Positions 32,537 to 40,691 of a DNA stretch of 46,122 nt are shown one piece after another. Each line of letters begins with the position of its first letter. Within the stretch, counting starts at the first letter, position 1. Source of the DNA: Spirochaetales bacterium (GTDB lineage: Bacteria; Spirochaetota; Spirochaetia; JABMQR01); the NCBI GenBank assembly GCA_018399255.1, contig JAGYPA010000028.1, positions 1-46,122 of the forward strand, given 5' to 3'. The notes below the pieces were generated by a model. It was given only the letters and a program-made list of their open reading frames with translations, did not search any database and was not told the origin of the DNA. A program made the position numbers and the translations under genes.

Positions 32537-33250
32537 ATGGAAACACAGATACCTTCAGCGCAGATACCTTCAGCGCAAACACGTTCAGCAATCAGAGATA
32601 GTATAAACTATTATCCGGAAAAATCGCATTCAGTAGAAGAACGATTAAATTCAATTACTCATGCAATCGGGGCCGGGCTGAGTATTGCCGCGCTTATTTA
32701 CCTGCTGGTTATGACCAATATCAACGGCGGGTCGGCCAAAGCGTACATATCTTTTGCGCTGTACGGCAGTTTTCAGGTTCTGCTCTATCTATCTTCCACC
32801 TTCATGCACCAGTTTACCGATCTTCCAGCATGGCATAAGCCGCTCCATATTCTCGATCAGTCTGCAATTTACCTGCTGATAGCCGGAACCTATACCCCGA
32901 TAGCTCTTCTGGCTCTGCCTGACGGTTGGGGATGGACCATATTCGGTATAGTATGGGGTCTCGCGATTCTGGGGATTATTATGAAGTCTTTTATTTTTAC
33001 CGGAAGACATATTGCCTCGGATCTGCTCTATCTGCCGATGGGATGGCTTATAGTCATTGCCCTGAAACCCCTGATTGCTGCCATGCCGAGCGGGTTTTTC
33101 ATTTGGGTCATAGTGGGAGCCGCTTCTTATTCGATCGGGATATTATTTTATATTTTTGATAGATTTCCTTTCAGTCATGTTGTCTGGCATCTGTTTGTTA
33201 TTTCAGGCAGTCTCGGGTTCTTTATCGGATTCGCCAAGTATGTAGTCTGA
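32537..33250 (+). CDS. Hemolysin III / AdipoR-family (TrhA-like) membrane protein
   Basis: A 237-residue seven-helix membrane protein of the progestin-AdipoQ receptor superfamily. Bacterial members (TrhA) affect membrane fluidity; haemolysis is not a general property. The zinc-site residues are present: Ser and His in YLSSTFMHQF, Asp in ILDQSAIYLLIAGTYTP, and the two C-terminal histidines in FSHVVWHLFV. Conserved sequence starts at VEERLNSITHAIGAGLS. The 30 residues before that are polar and begin with a 15-bp tandem repeat (32546-32575) encoding IPSAQ twice. The next gene has its own promoter. Confidence 0.9.
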   Translation: METQIPSAQIPSAQTRSAIRDSINYYPEKSHSVEERLNSITHAIGAGLSIAALIYLLVMTNINGGSAKAYISFALYGSFQVLLYLSSTFMHQFTDLPAWHKPLHILDQSAIYLLIAGTYTPIALLALPDGWGWTIFGIVWGLAILGIIMKSFIFTGRHIASDLLYLPMGWLIVIALKPLIAAMPSGFFIWVIVGAASYSIGILFYIFDRFPFSHVVWHLFVISGSLGFFIGFAKYVV

Positions 33251-33296
33251 ACCTGTTCATTTTTCTTTATCAGTAACTCCAACCTCTGCCTATCTA

Positions 33297-33325
33297 TTGT
33301 CGGGTATGCGTGACCGCGATATAAT
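33297..33325 (+). promoter_or_regulatory. Promoter of the CorA-family gene
   Basis: TTGTCG (33297-33302), exactly 17 nt, perfect TATAAT (33320-33325). The predicted start near 33332 gives a short leader containing GAGGTGA before ATG 33348. Confidence 0.75.
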
Positions 33326-33347
33326 AGATGCTGTGAGGTGACGCAAT

Positions 33348-34514
33348 ATGGCCAGATTTGTACGTAAAGATAAGCGAGAGATAGGGCTCCCCCAGGATGA
33401 GCTGCTTTTCCACGGCCGTCAGAAGATGGATGAAACTCTCAAGCGACTTATAATATACGGACCTGGCAGTACGAGGGCAGAGGGGCAGCCGGAGGATAGT
33501 TCGCAAACGGAGGCTGCAGCCGGAGAGGTAGAGGAGCTTGAGGTAGAAAACCTCAGAGAACTGTCAGAAATGGAGAGAAAACCAGGGACGGTTACCTGGC
33601 TGAATATTGACGGAGTACACGATGAAGAGGTGCTTCGCGAAATTGGGAAATTCTATGATCTCGATCCGATTATGCTTTCCAATATTATGAACGTCAACCA
33701 GCGGGCCAGCGTTCAGGAGTATGAGAATGCTATCTACATAAATCTTAAGATGCTGCATTACCAGGATCAAAACTCTGCTGCCTCCAGCCCATCTGCCGGC
33801 GATTTTGGACCTGAAGACCGTATTGTCAGTGAGCAGTTAAGCCTGGTAATAAAAGATTCACTGATTATTTCTTTTCAGGAGCATAAAGGGGATGTTTTTA
33901 ATCCGGTTCGTGAGAGGATCCGCAGGCGGAGAAGAATTTTTTCGTCAGGCGCCGACTACCTTGCTTTCGCCCTGATAGATGTAGTTATTGACACCTATAT
34001 CCTGATTCTCAGCCAGTTAGGTGACAAAATTGAAAATCTTGAAGATGATCTGATAGATGGAACGGATCGGTCACTGCTCGAGCAGATTTATACCGCCAAA
34101 AAAGAACTGAACTATCTGAGGAAAAACACTCTGCCAACACGGGAGATGGTGCTGCAATTGTCGAAGATCGATTCCGACCTGATACATGACGACCATGCAG
34201 TGTTTGTTAAAGAGATGATTGACAACAGCAGTCTGATGGTGGAAAGTGCCGAAAGCTATCGGGAAATCCTCAGTGATCAACTGACAATGCATCATACACA
34301 TGTCAGTGCAAAACTCAATGATATCATGAAGATATTAACAATTTTCTCAGCAATTTTCATACCGCTTACCTTCATTGCCGGCATCTATGGAACCAATTTT
34401 GATTATATTCCAGAGCTGTCTTTCCGATACGCCTATTTTGTTATGCTGGGAGTCATGGTCGGGGTTGCTGTGGGGATGCTTCTTTTTTTTCGCAGTCGGA
34501 AGTGGTTCAGATAA
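33348..34514 (+). CDS. CorA-family divalent cation transporter with a GTN motif
   Basis: A Mg2+/Co2+ channel-like membrane protein of 388 residues. A soluble N-terminal alpha/beta domain and a long helical stalk (about 100-330) precede two C-terminal membrane helices. The selectivity-filter motif normally reads YGMN; here it is YGTNF (Gly348-Thr349-Asn350), then DYIPELSFRYAYF as in CorA loops. The first 75 residues include a low-complexity Glu/Ala segment. The start has GAGGTGA upstream. Thr in place of Met suggests altered ion choice, as for GxN variants such as ZntB, but this is inference. Confidence 0.9.
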   Translation: MARFVRKDKREIGLPQDELLFHGRQKMDETLKRLIIYGPGSTRAEGQPEDSSQTEAAAGEVEELEVENLRELSEMERKPGTVTWLNIDGVHDEEVLREIGKFYDLDPIMLSNIMNVNQRASVQEYENAIYINLKMLHYQDQNSAASSPSAGDFGPEDRIVSEQLSLVIKDSLIISFQEHKGDVFNPVRERIRRRRRIFSSGADYLAFALIDVVIDTYILILSQLGDKIENLEDDLIDGTDRSLLEQIYTAKKELNYLRKNTLPTREMVLQLSKIDSDLIHDDHAVFVKEMIDNSSLMVESAESYREILSDQLTMHHTHVSAKLNDIMKILTIFSAIFIPLTFIAGIYGTNFDYIPELSFRYAYFVMLGVMVGVAVGMLLFFRSRKWFR

Positions 34515-34535
34515 CAGTTTCTTTTTTGCCTAGCC

Positions 34536-34589
34536 GCAAGGCAGGACAGGGGCAAGGCAGGACAGGGGCAAGGTATTGCGCCCCTGTCC
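34536..34589. terminator. Tandem repeat plus hairpin between convergent genes
   Basis: A 16-nt unit GCAAGGCAGGACAGGG occurs twice in tandem (34536-34551, 34552-34567) and begins a third time. The second copy's GGACAGGGGC pairs with GCCCCTGTCC (34580-34589) in a 10-bp stem with a 10-nt loop; the first copy could pair instead. It sits between the stops of two convergent genes, but no T-tract directly follows on the plus strand. Confidence 0.6.
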
Positions 34590-34607
34590 AGTTATAATTC
34601 TTGATTC

Positions 34608-35546
34608 TTACCTTTTCCTTTCATAGCGGAGTGTTAAGGAAGTTTCTGAGGTCCGGACTGGAATATCACGGGTCGGCTCACGAAATTTTGATAATGACGG
34701 AACAAGTGATGCCGTTTCTATCGCAACATCCAACGTTACATTACCGTAATAGAATGAGTTATTGGTCAAGTCAAAATAATAGACCCCGTACCCGTCAGCC
34801 TCGAGAGAAAAATGATTTCCCGTGATATCGAAGGGTATGTCTTTTTCATCAAACACTATACGACCCAAAAATTTTGCATGCGGTTTACCGGCGATTTCCG
34901 CGTTGCCGATGTAGGTAAGCTGCATAGCTCCCACTGCAGTGGCTTCCATACCGTTCATCAGGATGGGCATGGGTAAATCCACCAGATGCGTTCTTCCCAT
35001 AACTAGCGGTCCGTTGAACAGCGGATACTGCAGAAGGTAGGAAAAATTCAGCTGGGTATCGTAATTATAGTCACCTTCAGGAGTGAATCCTTTGTGAATG
35101 ATTGTCTCCGGTCCAAGGGTGCCGCTGGAATGTTCAATCATACCGGTATCATCATCGGTTATGGTTTTTGTAAATGATGTAGTCATATTCCGGTACTCAA
35201 TATCTGTAAAACCCAGTCCGCGCTGGCTGAAAGTCATATCCGCCGTTGTCCTGTACTCGAAATGTTTTCCTATACCGCTTACGGGATCATAATCTGCCGT
35301 CTTAATAGATTCATTAAACGAGTAGAGTTCTTTTCTTTGAATTGTAAAATCATATTTTTGAGTGAAAGAATTATCTACCAGATTGATTTTTGCGGCATAC
35401 GGCAGATCCAGATCTGCATAAGGAGCGGTAAACTGGAGATCCCGTGCTTCCACTTCCTGCGTTCCGGCGCTGTATAGACCCGGAGCAAGAACCAAAGCAA
35501 GTATCAAAATACTTGCACTTCTCAATAGGGTTTTTCTCTTCGTCAT
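34608..35546 (-). CDS. Secreted or periplasmic protein of unknown function
   Basis: I do not recognise a family. The 312-residue protein has a classical signal peptide (MTKRKTLLRSASILILALVL, cleavage near LYSAG). The mature part is rich in aromatic and Thr/Asp-containing beta-strand-like segments (YDFTIQRKELYSFN, EYRTTADMTFSQRG, DGYGVYYFDLTNNSFYYG), consistent with an all-beta periplasmic or outer-membrane-associated protein. There is no cysteine and no lipobox. AGAGGTGA lies 7 nt before the ATG. It is probably monocistronic, downstream of the flavoprotein gene on the same strand. Confidence 0.75.
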   Translation of the reverse strand: MTKRKTLLRSASILILALVLAPGLYSAGTQEVEARDLQFTAPYADLDLPYAAKINLVDNSFTQKYDFTIQRKELYSFNESIKTADYDPVSGIGKHFEYRTTADMTFSQRGLGFTDIEYRNMTTSFTKTITDDDTGMIEHSSGTLGPETIIHKGFTPEGDYNYDTQLNFSYLLQYPLFNGPLVMGRTHLVDLPMPILMNGMEATAVGAMQLTYIGNAEIAGKPHAKFLGRIVFDEKDIPFDITGNHFSLEADGYGVYYFDLTNNSFYYGNVTLDVAIETASLVPSLSKFREPTRDIPVRTSETSLTLRYERKR

Positions 35547-35600
35547 AATTGTTCACCTCTTGAGAATAATATACTACGTCTTACTCAAATCGTCTTGTCT

Positions 35601-36971
35601 TTATCCCAATTTTTTTAGTGCTTCATCAGCAGCAAGAACAACGCTGTTAGCCGCTGGAAAGAAAGACTGATATGGCTGCGAGCTGTAGCTCAGATCTATC
35701 AGATCACTGAGAACTGACTGCTTCTGAATGGCAAAAGTCAGCAGGTCAATTCTGCCGGTTACCGGTTCTCCGCTGACAATCTGGGCTCCAAGAAGACGCT
35801 GGGTGTCGGTATCGGCAATGATTTTCATTCTCATTTTTTTTGCCTCAGGCATAATAGGAAACTGTGTGGTTACCTCGCTGTATCCGGTTACCGGTTTATA
35901 ACCTGCCTGAACGGCTGCGGTTTCCGAGAGCCCTGTTCCGCCTACAAAAAACTGACCGACCCGGGTAGCTGCTCCGTTGAAGAATCCTGGATATATATGA
36001 TCTTTTCCCAGGAGATTGTCAGCGAGAACCCTTCCCATAGGCACTGCATTGGTAGCCAGCTTGCCGGGAACTGGTTTGCCGGTTATGCCGCTGACATACT
36101 GTGTGCAGTCACCTGCTGCATAGACATCCTTCAGGCTGGTTTCCATGCGGTTATTAACAATTATACCGTCACGGCCAAGTTCTATGCCGCTGCCCTTGAC
36201 AAGATCCAGATTGGTTTTCATCCCTGCTGCAAATATAACAATCCCCTCATGGGTCAGGGTTTCGGATTCTTCGGAACATTCGTCCAGGGGGTCAAAGTGT
36301 ATTCTTACGCCGTTATCCAGTAAAACATGTTCAACTGAAGAATGCCCCTCAAGCCCCATGACTTTGGCACCCAGATGCAGATTGACGCCTTTTCTTATTA
36401 CCTCAGCCTCGACCTCCTCCGTCATTTCACGATCGAGAAGATTAGGCAGAATTGACGAAGCCATATCGACCAGGTCTACGGTAAGCCCTGCATCGCTGAG
36501 CGCAAGAGCCAGTTCTATGCCGATGGCGCCGGCTCCGACAACAACCGCCCTCTTGAGACCTGATTTTATGAAGTCCAGAATTCCAGCGAGGTTGTTTTTC
36601 GTTTTGAAACCGGTTACCCCTTTCAGTTCTGCTCCGGGGATGGGCGGGATAAAAGGTTCAGCTCCGGTTGCCATAACTATCTTATCATAGCTGAGGGCGG
36701 TACCATCAGAGAGGGTAATGACTTTGCCGGAGAAATCGACAGAGGCAGCAGACCCCCGGATGAGGACAGCTCCGGCATCTGTAACGAGGGTGTCTTTTTT
36801 CAGTGTCCGTTCAATATGAAGCAGGCCTTCTATTACATAAGGCATGGCACAATAGATCATGGAGTGATCTTCTGGTCGAATAACTGCCAGGTCCTTTTCT
36901 TTTCCCAGCTGCTTGGCGAGAGTGATGGCTGCCGGTCCGCCGCCAATGACAATGATTTCATGGTGCTGCAT
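35601..36971 (-). CDS. FAD-dependent disulfide/NADH reductase, CoA-disulfide reductase-like
   Basis: A 456-residue pyridine-nucleotide-disulfide oxidoreductase. The FAD motif is IIVIGGGPAAITLAKQLG, the redox-active single cysteine is Cys41 in MIYCAMPYVIEG, the NAD(P) motif is AVVVGAGAIGIELALAL, and the second FAD motif is DVYAAGDCTQY. A single N-terminal Cys with a C-terminal dimerisation domain is typical of CoA-disulfide reductases, NADH oxidases/peroxidases and NADH-dependent persulfide reductases. The rhodanese domain fused to some persulfide reductases is absent. The Cys context CAMPY differs slightly from the usual CGxPY. AGGAGC precedes the ATG. Confidence 0.88.
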   Translation of the reverse strand: MQHHEIIVIGGGPAAITLAKQLGKEKDLAVIRPEDHSMIYCAMPYVIEGLLHIERTLKKDTLVTDAGAVLIRGSAASVDFSGKVITLSDGTALSYDKIVMATGAEPFIPPIPGAELKGVTGFKTKNNLAGILDFIKSGLKRAVVVGAGAIGIELALALSDAGLTVDLVDMASSILPNLLDREMTEEVEAEVIRKGVNLHLGAKVMGLEGHSSVEHVLLDNGVRIHFDPLDECSEESETLTHEGIVIFAAGMKTNLDLVKGSGIELGRDGIIVNNRMETSLKDVYAAGDCTQYVSGITGKPVPGKLATNAVPMGRVLADNLLGKDHIYPGFFNGAATRVGQFFVGGTGLSETAAVQAGYKPVTGYSEVTTQFPIMPEAKKMRMKIIADTDTQRLLGAQIVSGEPVTGRIDLLTFAIQKQSVLSDLIDLSYSSQPYQSFFPAANSVVLAADEALKKLG

Positions 36972-37176
36972 AGATGCTCCTGAATTGTATTTTGGTTTTT
37001 ATAGATTATAAAAATAGTAACCTATAGAAATATAATGAACATATGCTCAAAAGGCAATAGTCTCAACAGAAAAAATACATACGGCTTACGGCAGGGATTT
37101 CCAGGGAACAGCTGCTTATCATCTGTGCATACCAATACACTGTGTATTACCGAATGATTGTCATAAAACAGCCGGT

Positions 37177-38733
37177 CTATTCGGGATTTTTATAAATAAC
37201 TGTGCAGTCTCGTGAAAGGTTCTTAGCCTGATAGAGGGCTGTATCGGCTTCTCTTAGCATTGTATCAAAATTCTTGTTCTGCAGATCAGATTCGGTAATG
37301 CCAATGCTGATAGTGTAGTGCAGAATCCGGTCGTCAGCAAGCTGTACCGGAGTTTCCCTGATTCTGTTCCTGATTCTTTCTGCAATGGTAAATGCCTGTT
37401 CATGATTAACTCCAGGGAGGAGAATCCCGAACTCCTCACCACCCAATCTGGCAATGATCTCTTCGCCCCTGACGGTTTCGCGCAATATGTCGGCGCACTC
37501 CCTGAGAACCTGGTCACCTGCAGAGTGTCCATAGCTGTCGTTAATAAGTTTGAATCTGTCCAGGTCCAGCATCAGCAGCGAGAGGCAGGATTGGTTCTTA
37601 ATGGCAATATTGAGCTGCATGTCAAAGTGAAGCTGAAAACTTCTGCGATTTTTCAACCCTGTCAGCTCATCTGTTTCCGATTTTGTTCTAAGCTCCAGCT
37701 CGAGAAGCTTTGTATCTGTGATGTCCTGTATCATAAAGACAGTCCCGGCTAATTCCTCTTTATATTTGTACAGGGGGTAGCTCTGTAGTTTCAGATAGGT
37801 TTTTCCCCCATCCCGGTCAATCTTGATTTCATGGTTTTTCTCTGTATCAAGCATTTCTGAAATCCGGGGCCAGGATGCAAATACCTCTTGAACTTTTTTA
37901 TTCAGCAGAATTCCCGCAGCCAGAGAGTTTGTCTGAAATAGCCGGATTCCAAATTCATTGACATCAATGATGGTTCCTTCCCGGTTAATAACCATGATGC
38001 CCTGTTTCACAACTTTAAATACGGTGTCTTTTGCTATGGGAGCAAGGTGGAAAAAATTATATTTGAAGAGCGCATAAAACAAAATGATAATGCTTGGGCT
38101 GTAAAGGACTGAGATTGAGATATGAAAGCGCAGCTGTTCCAGAATTGCTACTTTCACCCAGGTGAGGAGCAGGGTGAGAAGGAAGCTTAAGATGATAAGA
38201 GTTATTTGTTTTTGATTTGCCTGAGACACTCGTTTACAGTAAGTATATAGTATAATAATGCCAAAAACAGGGAAGATGAAATTGAACGAAACCAGAACCA
38301 TTCCAAGTGGGGTCGAGTGGACAATGAGGGTATCGCCAAAGAGAGGGCTTGCTTCAATTGAATAGTGAGACCGTACCAGATGGTGATACTCATTGGTAAA
38401 AATCAGGATCAGCGCCGAAAGCGGTATTATGCTTGCTGCTGCAAGATATTTCTTCAGGTTGGGCTGCTCAGTCAGCTCTATGGTAAAAAGAATCATGACA
38501 ATTGGAATGGAAAAGGTGCTGATCTGCTGCAGGTTTCTCCATATCAGCATAGTTTCAAGCGATAGAACAGCCATTTCCAGAAAGGAAGTAATAGACCAGA
38601 ACGTACCGACTGAGGAGAGCAGAAAAAGAGAGAACCCGCCCGGTGTTTTTCTATGCCGGAAGGCATATATTCCTATGAAGATAAGCAGGAGCGAAGTCGT
38701 TATGAGTATAAATGCCTGTAGAAAAAACAGCAT
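37177..38733 (-). CDS. Membrane diguanylate cyclase (7TM-PAS-GGDEF)
   Basis: A 518-residue c-di-GMP synthase. About seven hydrophobic helices (1-215) resemble the histidine-kinase N-terminal 7TM sensor, followed by a PAS-like domain (about 225-345, with VFMIQDITDTKLLE) and a GGDEF domain starting DELTGLKNRRSF. The active site reads ARLGGEEFGIL, so catalysis is expected. The usual inhibitory site RxxD is RGEE here. An ATG at 38781 overlaps the -10 box of the promoter; ATG 38733 has GGAG 8 nt upstream and is chosen. It is divergent from a second cyclase of the same length and layout. Confidence 0.92.
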   Translation of the reverse strand: MLFFLQAFILITTSLLLIFIGIYAFRHRKTPGGFSLFLLSSVGTFWSITSFLEMAVLSLETMLIWRNLQQISTFSIPIVMILFTIELTEQPNLKKYLAAASIIPLSALILIFTNEYHHLVRSHYSIEASPLFGDTLIVHSTPLGMVLVSFNFIFPVFGIIILYTYCKRVSQANQKQITLIILSFLLTLLLTWVKVAILEQLRFHISISVLYSPSIIILFYALFKYNFFHLAPIAKDTVFKVVKQGIMVINREGTIIDVNEFGIRLFQTNSLAAGILLNKKVQEVFASWPRISEMLDTEKNHEIKIDRDGGKTYLKLQSYPLYKYKEELAGTVFMIQDITDTKLLELELRTKSETDELTGLKNRRSFQLHFDMQLNIAIKNQSCLSLLMLDLDRFKLINDSYGHSAGDQVLRECADILRETVRGEEIIARLGGEEFGILLPGVNHEQAFTIAERIRNRIRETPVQLADDRILHYTISIGITESDLQNKNFDTMLREADTALYQAKNLSRDCTVIYKNPE

Positions 38734-38779
38734 TTTTATTCTCCAGATACGTTGGATAAGCGGAATTTCAAAGTACGCC

Positions 38780-38808
38780 ATTATACCGGTTTTTGATTTG
38801 CTTGTGAA
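38780..38808 (-). promoter_or_regulatory. Promoter of the minus-strand diguanylate cyclase
   Basis: On the minus strand: TTCACA (38808-38803), exactly 17 nt, perfect TATAAT (38785-38780). Predicted start near 38773, giving a leader of about 40 nt with a Shine-Dalgarno sequence. Confidence 0.72.
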
Positions 38809-39031
38809 TTGAATGATTAAAGAAAATGAGAATATTGGTACTATATTGAGGAATAAGTTTAATTAATGTAAATATATATAATTTTTTGGCTTTCAGCAGG
38901 CAAATATTGCTGTCTTACAGGCAGTTGCATGGTATCATTATGAAAAAGTTGCTGCCAATGGCAGTTTAAAAAAAGTATTCAAGCTGAAGAGAAGGAGCAG
39001 TTCAAACTCCTGAAACTCTTGGAGCGTAAAA

Positions 39032-40588
39032 ATGTACAATTTTTATCCATTCTTTTTCATTCCAGGTCTTTCGGCGCTGATAAATATCATGTTGGCAATT
39101 CACATCTTTAAATATCGTCGAACTACCGGAGCAAAACTTATTCTCATCATTCTATTGCTTGTTATTCTCTGGTGCGTCGCCCAGATAATGGAATTGTCTT
39201 CAATTGAATTAGGAGTGAAGCTGATTTGGGCAAATATTCATTACATCCCCATAATGATGGCCCCTGCAGTCTATTTTCTGCTGGTTCTGCACCATGTCGG
39301 AAAAAACAGCTGGTATCGAAGCAAACTTCTGCGGGCGGTATTATTTCTTATTCCGCTGCTTATGAGCATCCTCCTCTGGACTGATGGAATACATGGATTA
39401 ATACGTCAGAACGTCTATCTCGACAACAGCGGACCCATGACGGTAGTTGGTAAAACCTTTGGCGTCACCTTCTGGTTCTTTGCCGGGTATAACTTTCTTG
39501 TTTCCGGAGCCGCATTGGGAGTTCTGCTCCATGCTCTTACGCAAAGGGGCCGAAAAAACAGGGCCCAGACCTTGCTGCTGCTGTCAGGGCTCATGCTCCC
39601 ATTTACCACAACTGCGCTGAATGTCTTCGGTCTTCTGTCGATTAAATTCGATCTTACTCCGGCTGTATTCAGCATATCAGGAACGTTGATGACCCTGGGA
39701 GTCTTTCGTTATAACCTAATTAATATTGTTCCGGCAGCCTATTCGGTCATAATCAATAATTTGAATACGGGTATAATCATCTTTGATTCTACAGACAAAA
39801 TTGCAGATATCAATCCCTACTCAGCCAGGCTTCTTGGGAAAAGAACAGAAGAGCTGATTGACGCCCAGCCGGAATATGCTCTTGAAAAATATCCCGAACT
39901 GGTCGATTTCTATGCAGAAAAATCCTCCCGGGCGCAAGCTCTCGAAATATTTGATAATGAAGACTCGCGTCATTACGAGGTTTCCCTCAATCAATTAAGC
40001 AGAAAAAGAAAGCGAAATTTTGGTTGGCTGATGATGACGTACGATATTACCGAAAGAAAAATCACCGAAGACCGAATCCGGTTTATAGCCTTGCATGATA
40101 CGCTTACCGGGCTGCCCAACAGAGCTTTCTTTCTGGAACTGACCGCCCAGCAGCTGCTGAATGCCAAACGAAATCGCGAAGGACTGGGAATGGGCTTCAT
40201 TGATCTTGATAATTTCAAGCAGTTTAATGACCGCTTTGGACATGATTTTGGCGATTTTGTTCTTAAGGAAACTGCAATGAGACTCAAGAATACTTTGCGG
40301 CATTCTGATATTGTAGCCAGAATAGGGGGGGATGAGTTTGCTCTGGTCATCTCTGGAATTTCAGAAACCGAAGGGCTTTATGCAGTAGCTCATAAAATAT
40401 TTGAAGCGTGCAGGCTGCCGCTGCAAAGGGGTGGAAGTGAAGTTTCCATAAGGATCAGTGTCGGCTTGAGTCTCTACCCCCGCGATGGCGAGACGGTGGA
40501 AGAACTGCTCTTCACCTCAGATACTGCAATGTATCAAGCTAAGCGGTGTGGAAAAAACGGCTTTGCAGTCTATAAAAAAACACCATGA
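39032..40588 (+). CDS. Membrane diguanylate cyclase (7TM-PAS-GGDEF)
   Basis: A 518-residue protein, same length and domain order as its divergent neighbour: N-terminal 7TM sensor (1-225), PAS-like domain (about 235-345), then GGDEF from HDTLTGLPNRAFF. The active site is GGDEFALVI. The inhibitory I-site RHSD stands five residues before it, so product feedback is expected, unlike the minus-strand paralogue. GGAG is 8 nt before the ATG. A terminator follows. The pair probably arose by duplication, then diverged in regulation. Confidence 0.93.
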   Translation: MYNFYPFFFIPGLSALINIMLAIHIFKYRRTTGAKLILIILLLVILWCVAQIMELSSIELGVKLIWANIHYIPIMMAPAVYFLLVLHHVGKNSWYRSKLLRAVLFLIPLLMSILLWTDGIHGLIRQNVYLDNSGPMTVVGKTFGVTFWFFAGYNFLVSGAALGVLLHALTQRGRKNRAQTLLLLSGLMLPFTTTALNVFGLLSIKFDLTPAVFSISGTLMTLGVFRYNLINIVPAAYSVIINNLNTGIIIFDSTDKIADINPYSARLLGKRTEELIDAQPEYALEKYPELVDFYAEKSSRAQALEIFDNEDSRHYEVSLNQLSRKRKRNFGWLMMTYDITERKITEDRIRFIALHDTLTGLPNRAFFLELTAQQLLNAKRNREGLGMGFIDLDNFKQFNDRFGHDFGDFVLKETAMRLKNTLRHSDIVARIGGDEFALVISGISETEGLYAVAHKIFEACRLPLQRGGSEVSIRISVGLSLYPRDGETVEELLFTSDTAMYQAKRCGKNGFAVYKKTP

Positions 40589-40612
40589 AAGTTGGATTCA
40601 GTTCGATAAGAT

Positions 40613-40650
40613 AATTCCTACAAATAGGTTGATCTTTTGTAGGGAATTTT
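40613..40650 (+). terminator. Terminator of the plus-strand diguanylate cyclase
   Basis: AATTCCTACAAA pairs with TTTGTAGGGAATT (one bulged G), loop of about 11 nt, ending in four T. It lies 24 nt after the stop codon. Confidence 0.72.
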
Positions 40651-40691
40651 GAAGAGGTAATTAAGCGGCAAATCAAGTAGAATTAGTAGTG

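Noticed and set aside
37134..37148. Palindrome AATACAC-T-GTGTATT between the flavoprotein and diguanylate cyclase genes
   Set aside because: Short, AT-rich, without a T-tract or clear promoter relation; it may be an operator, but nothing supports it beyond symmetry.
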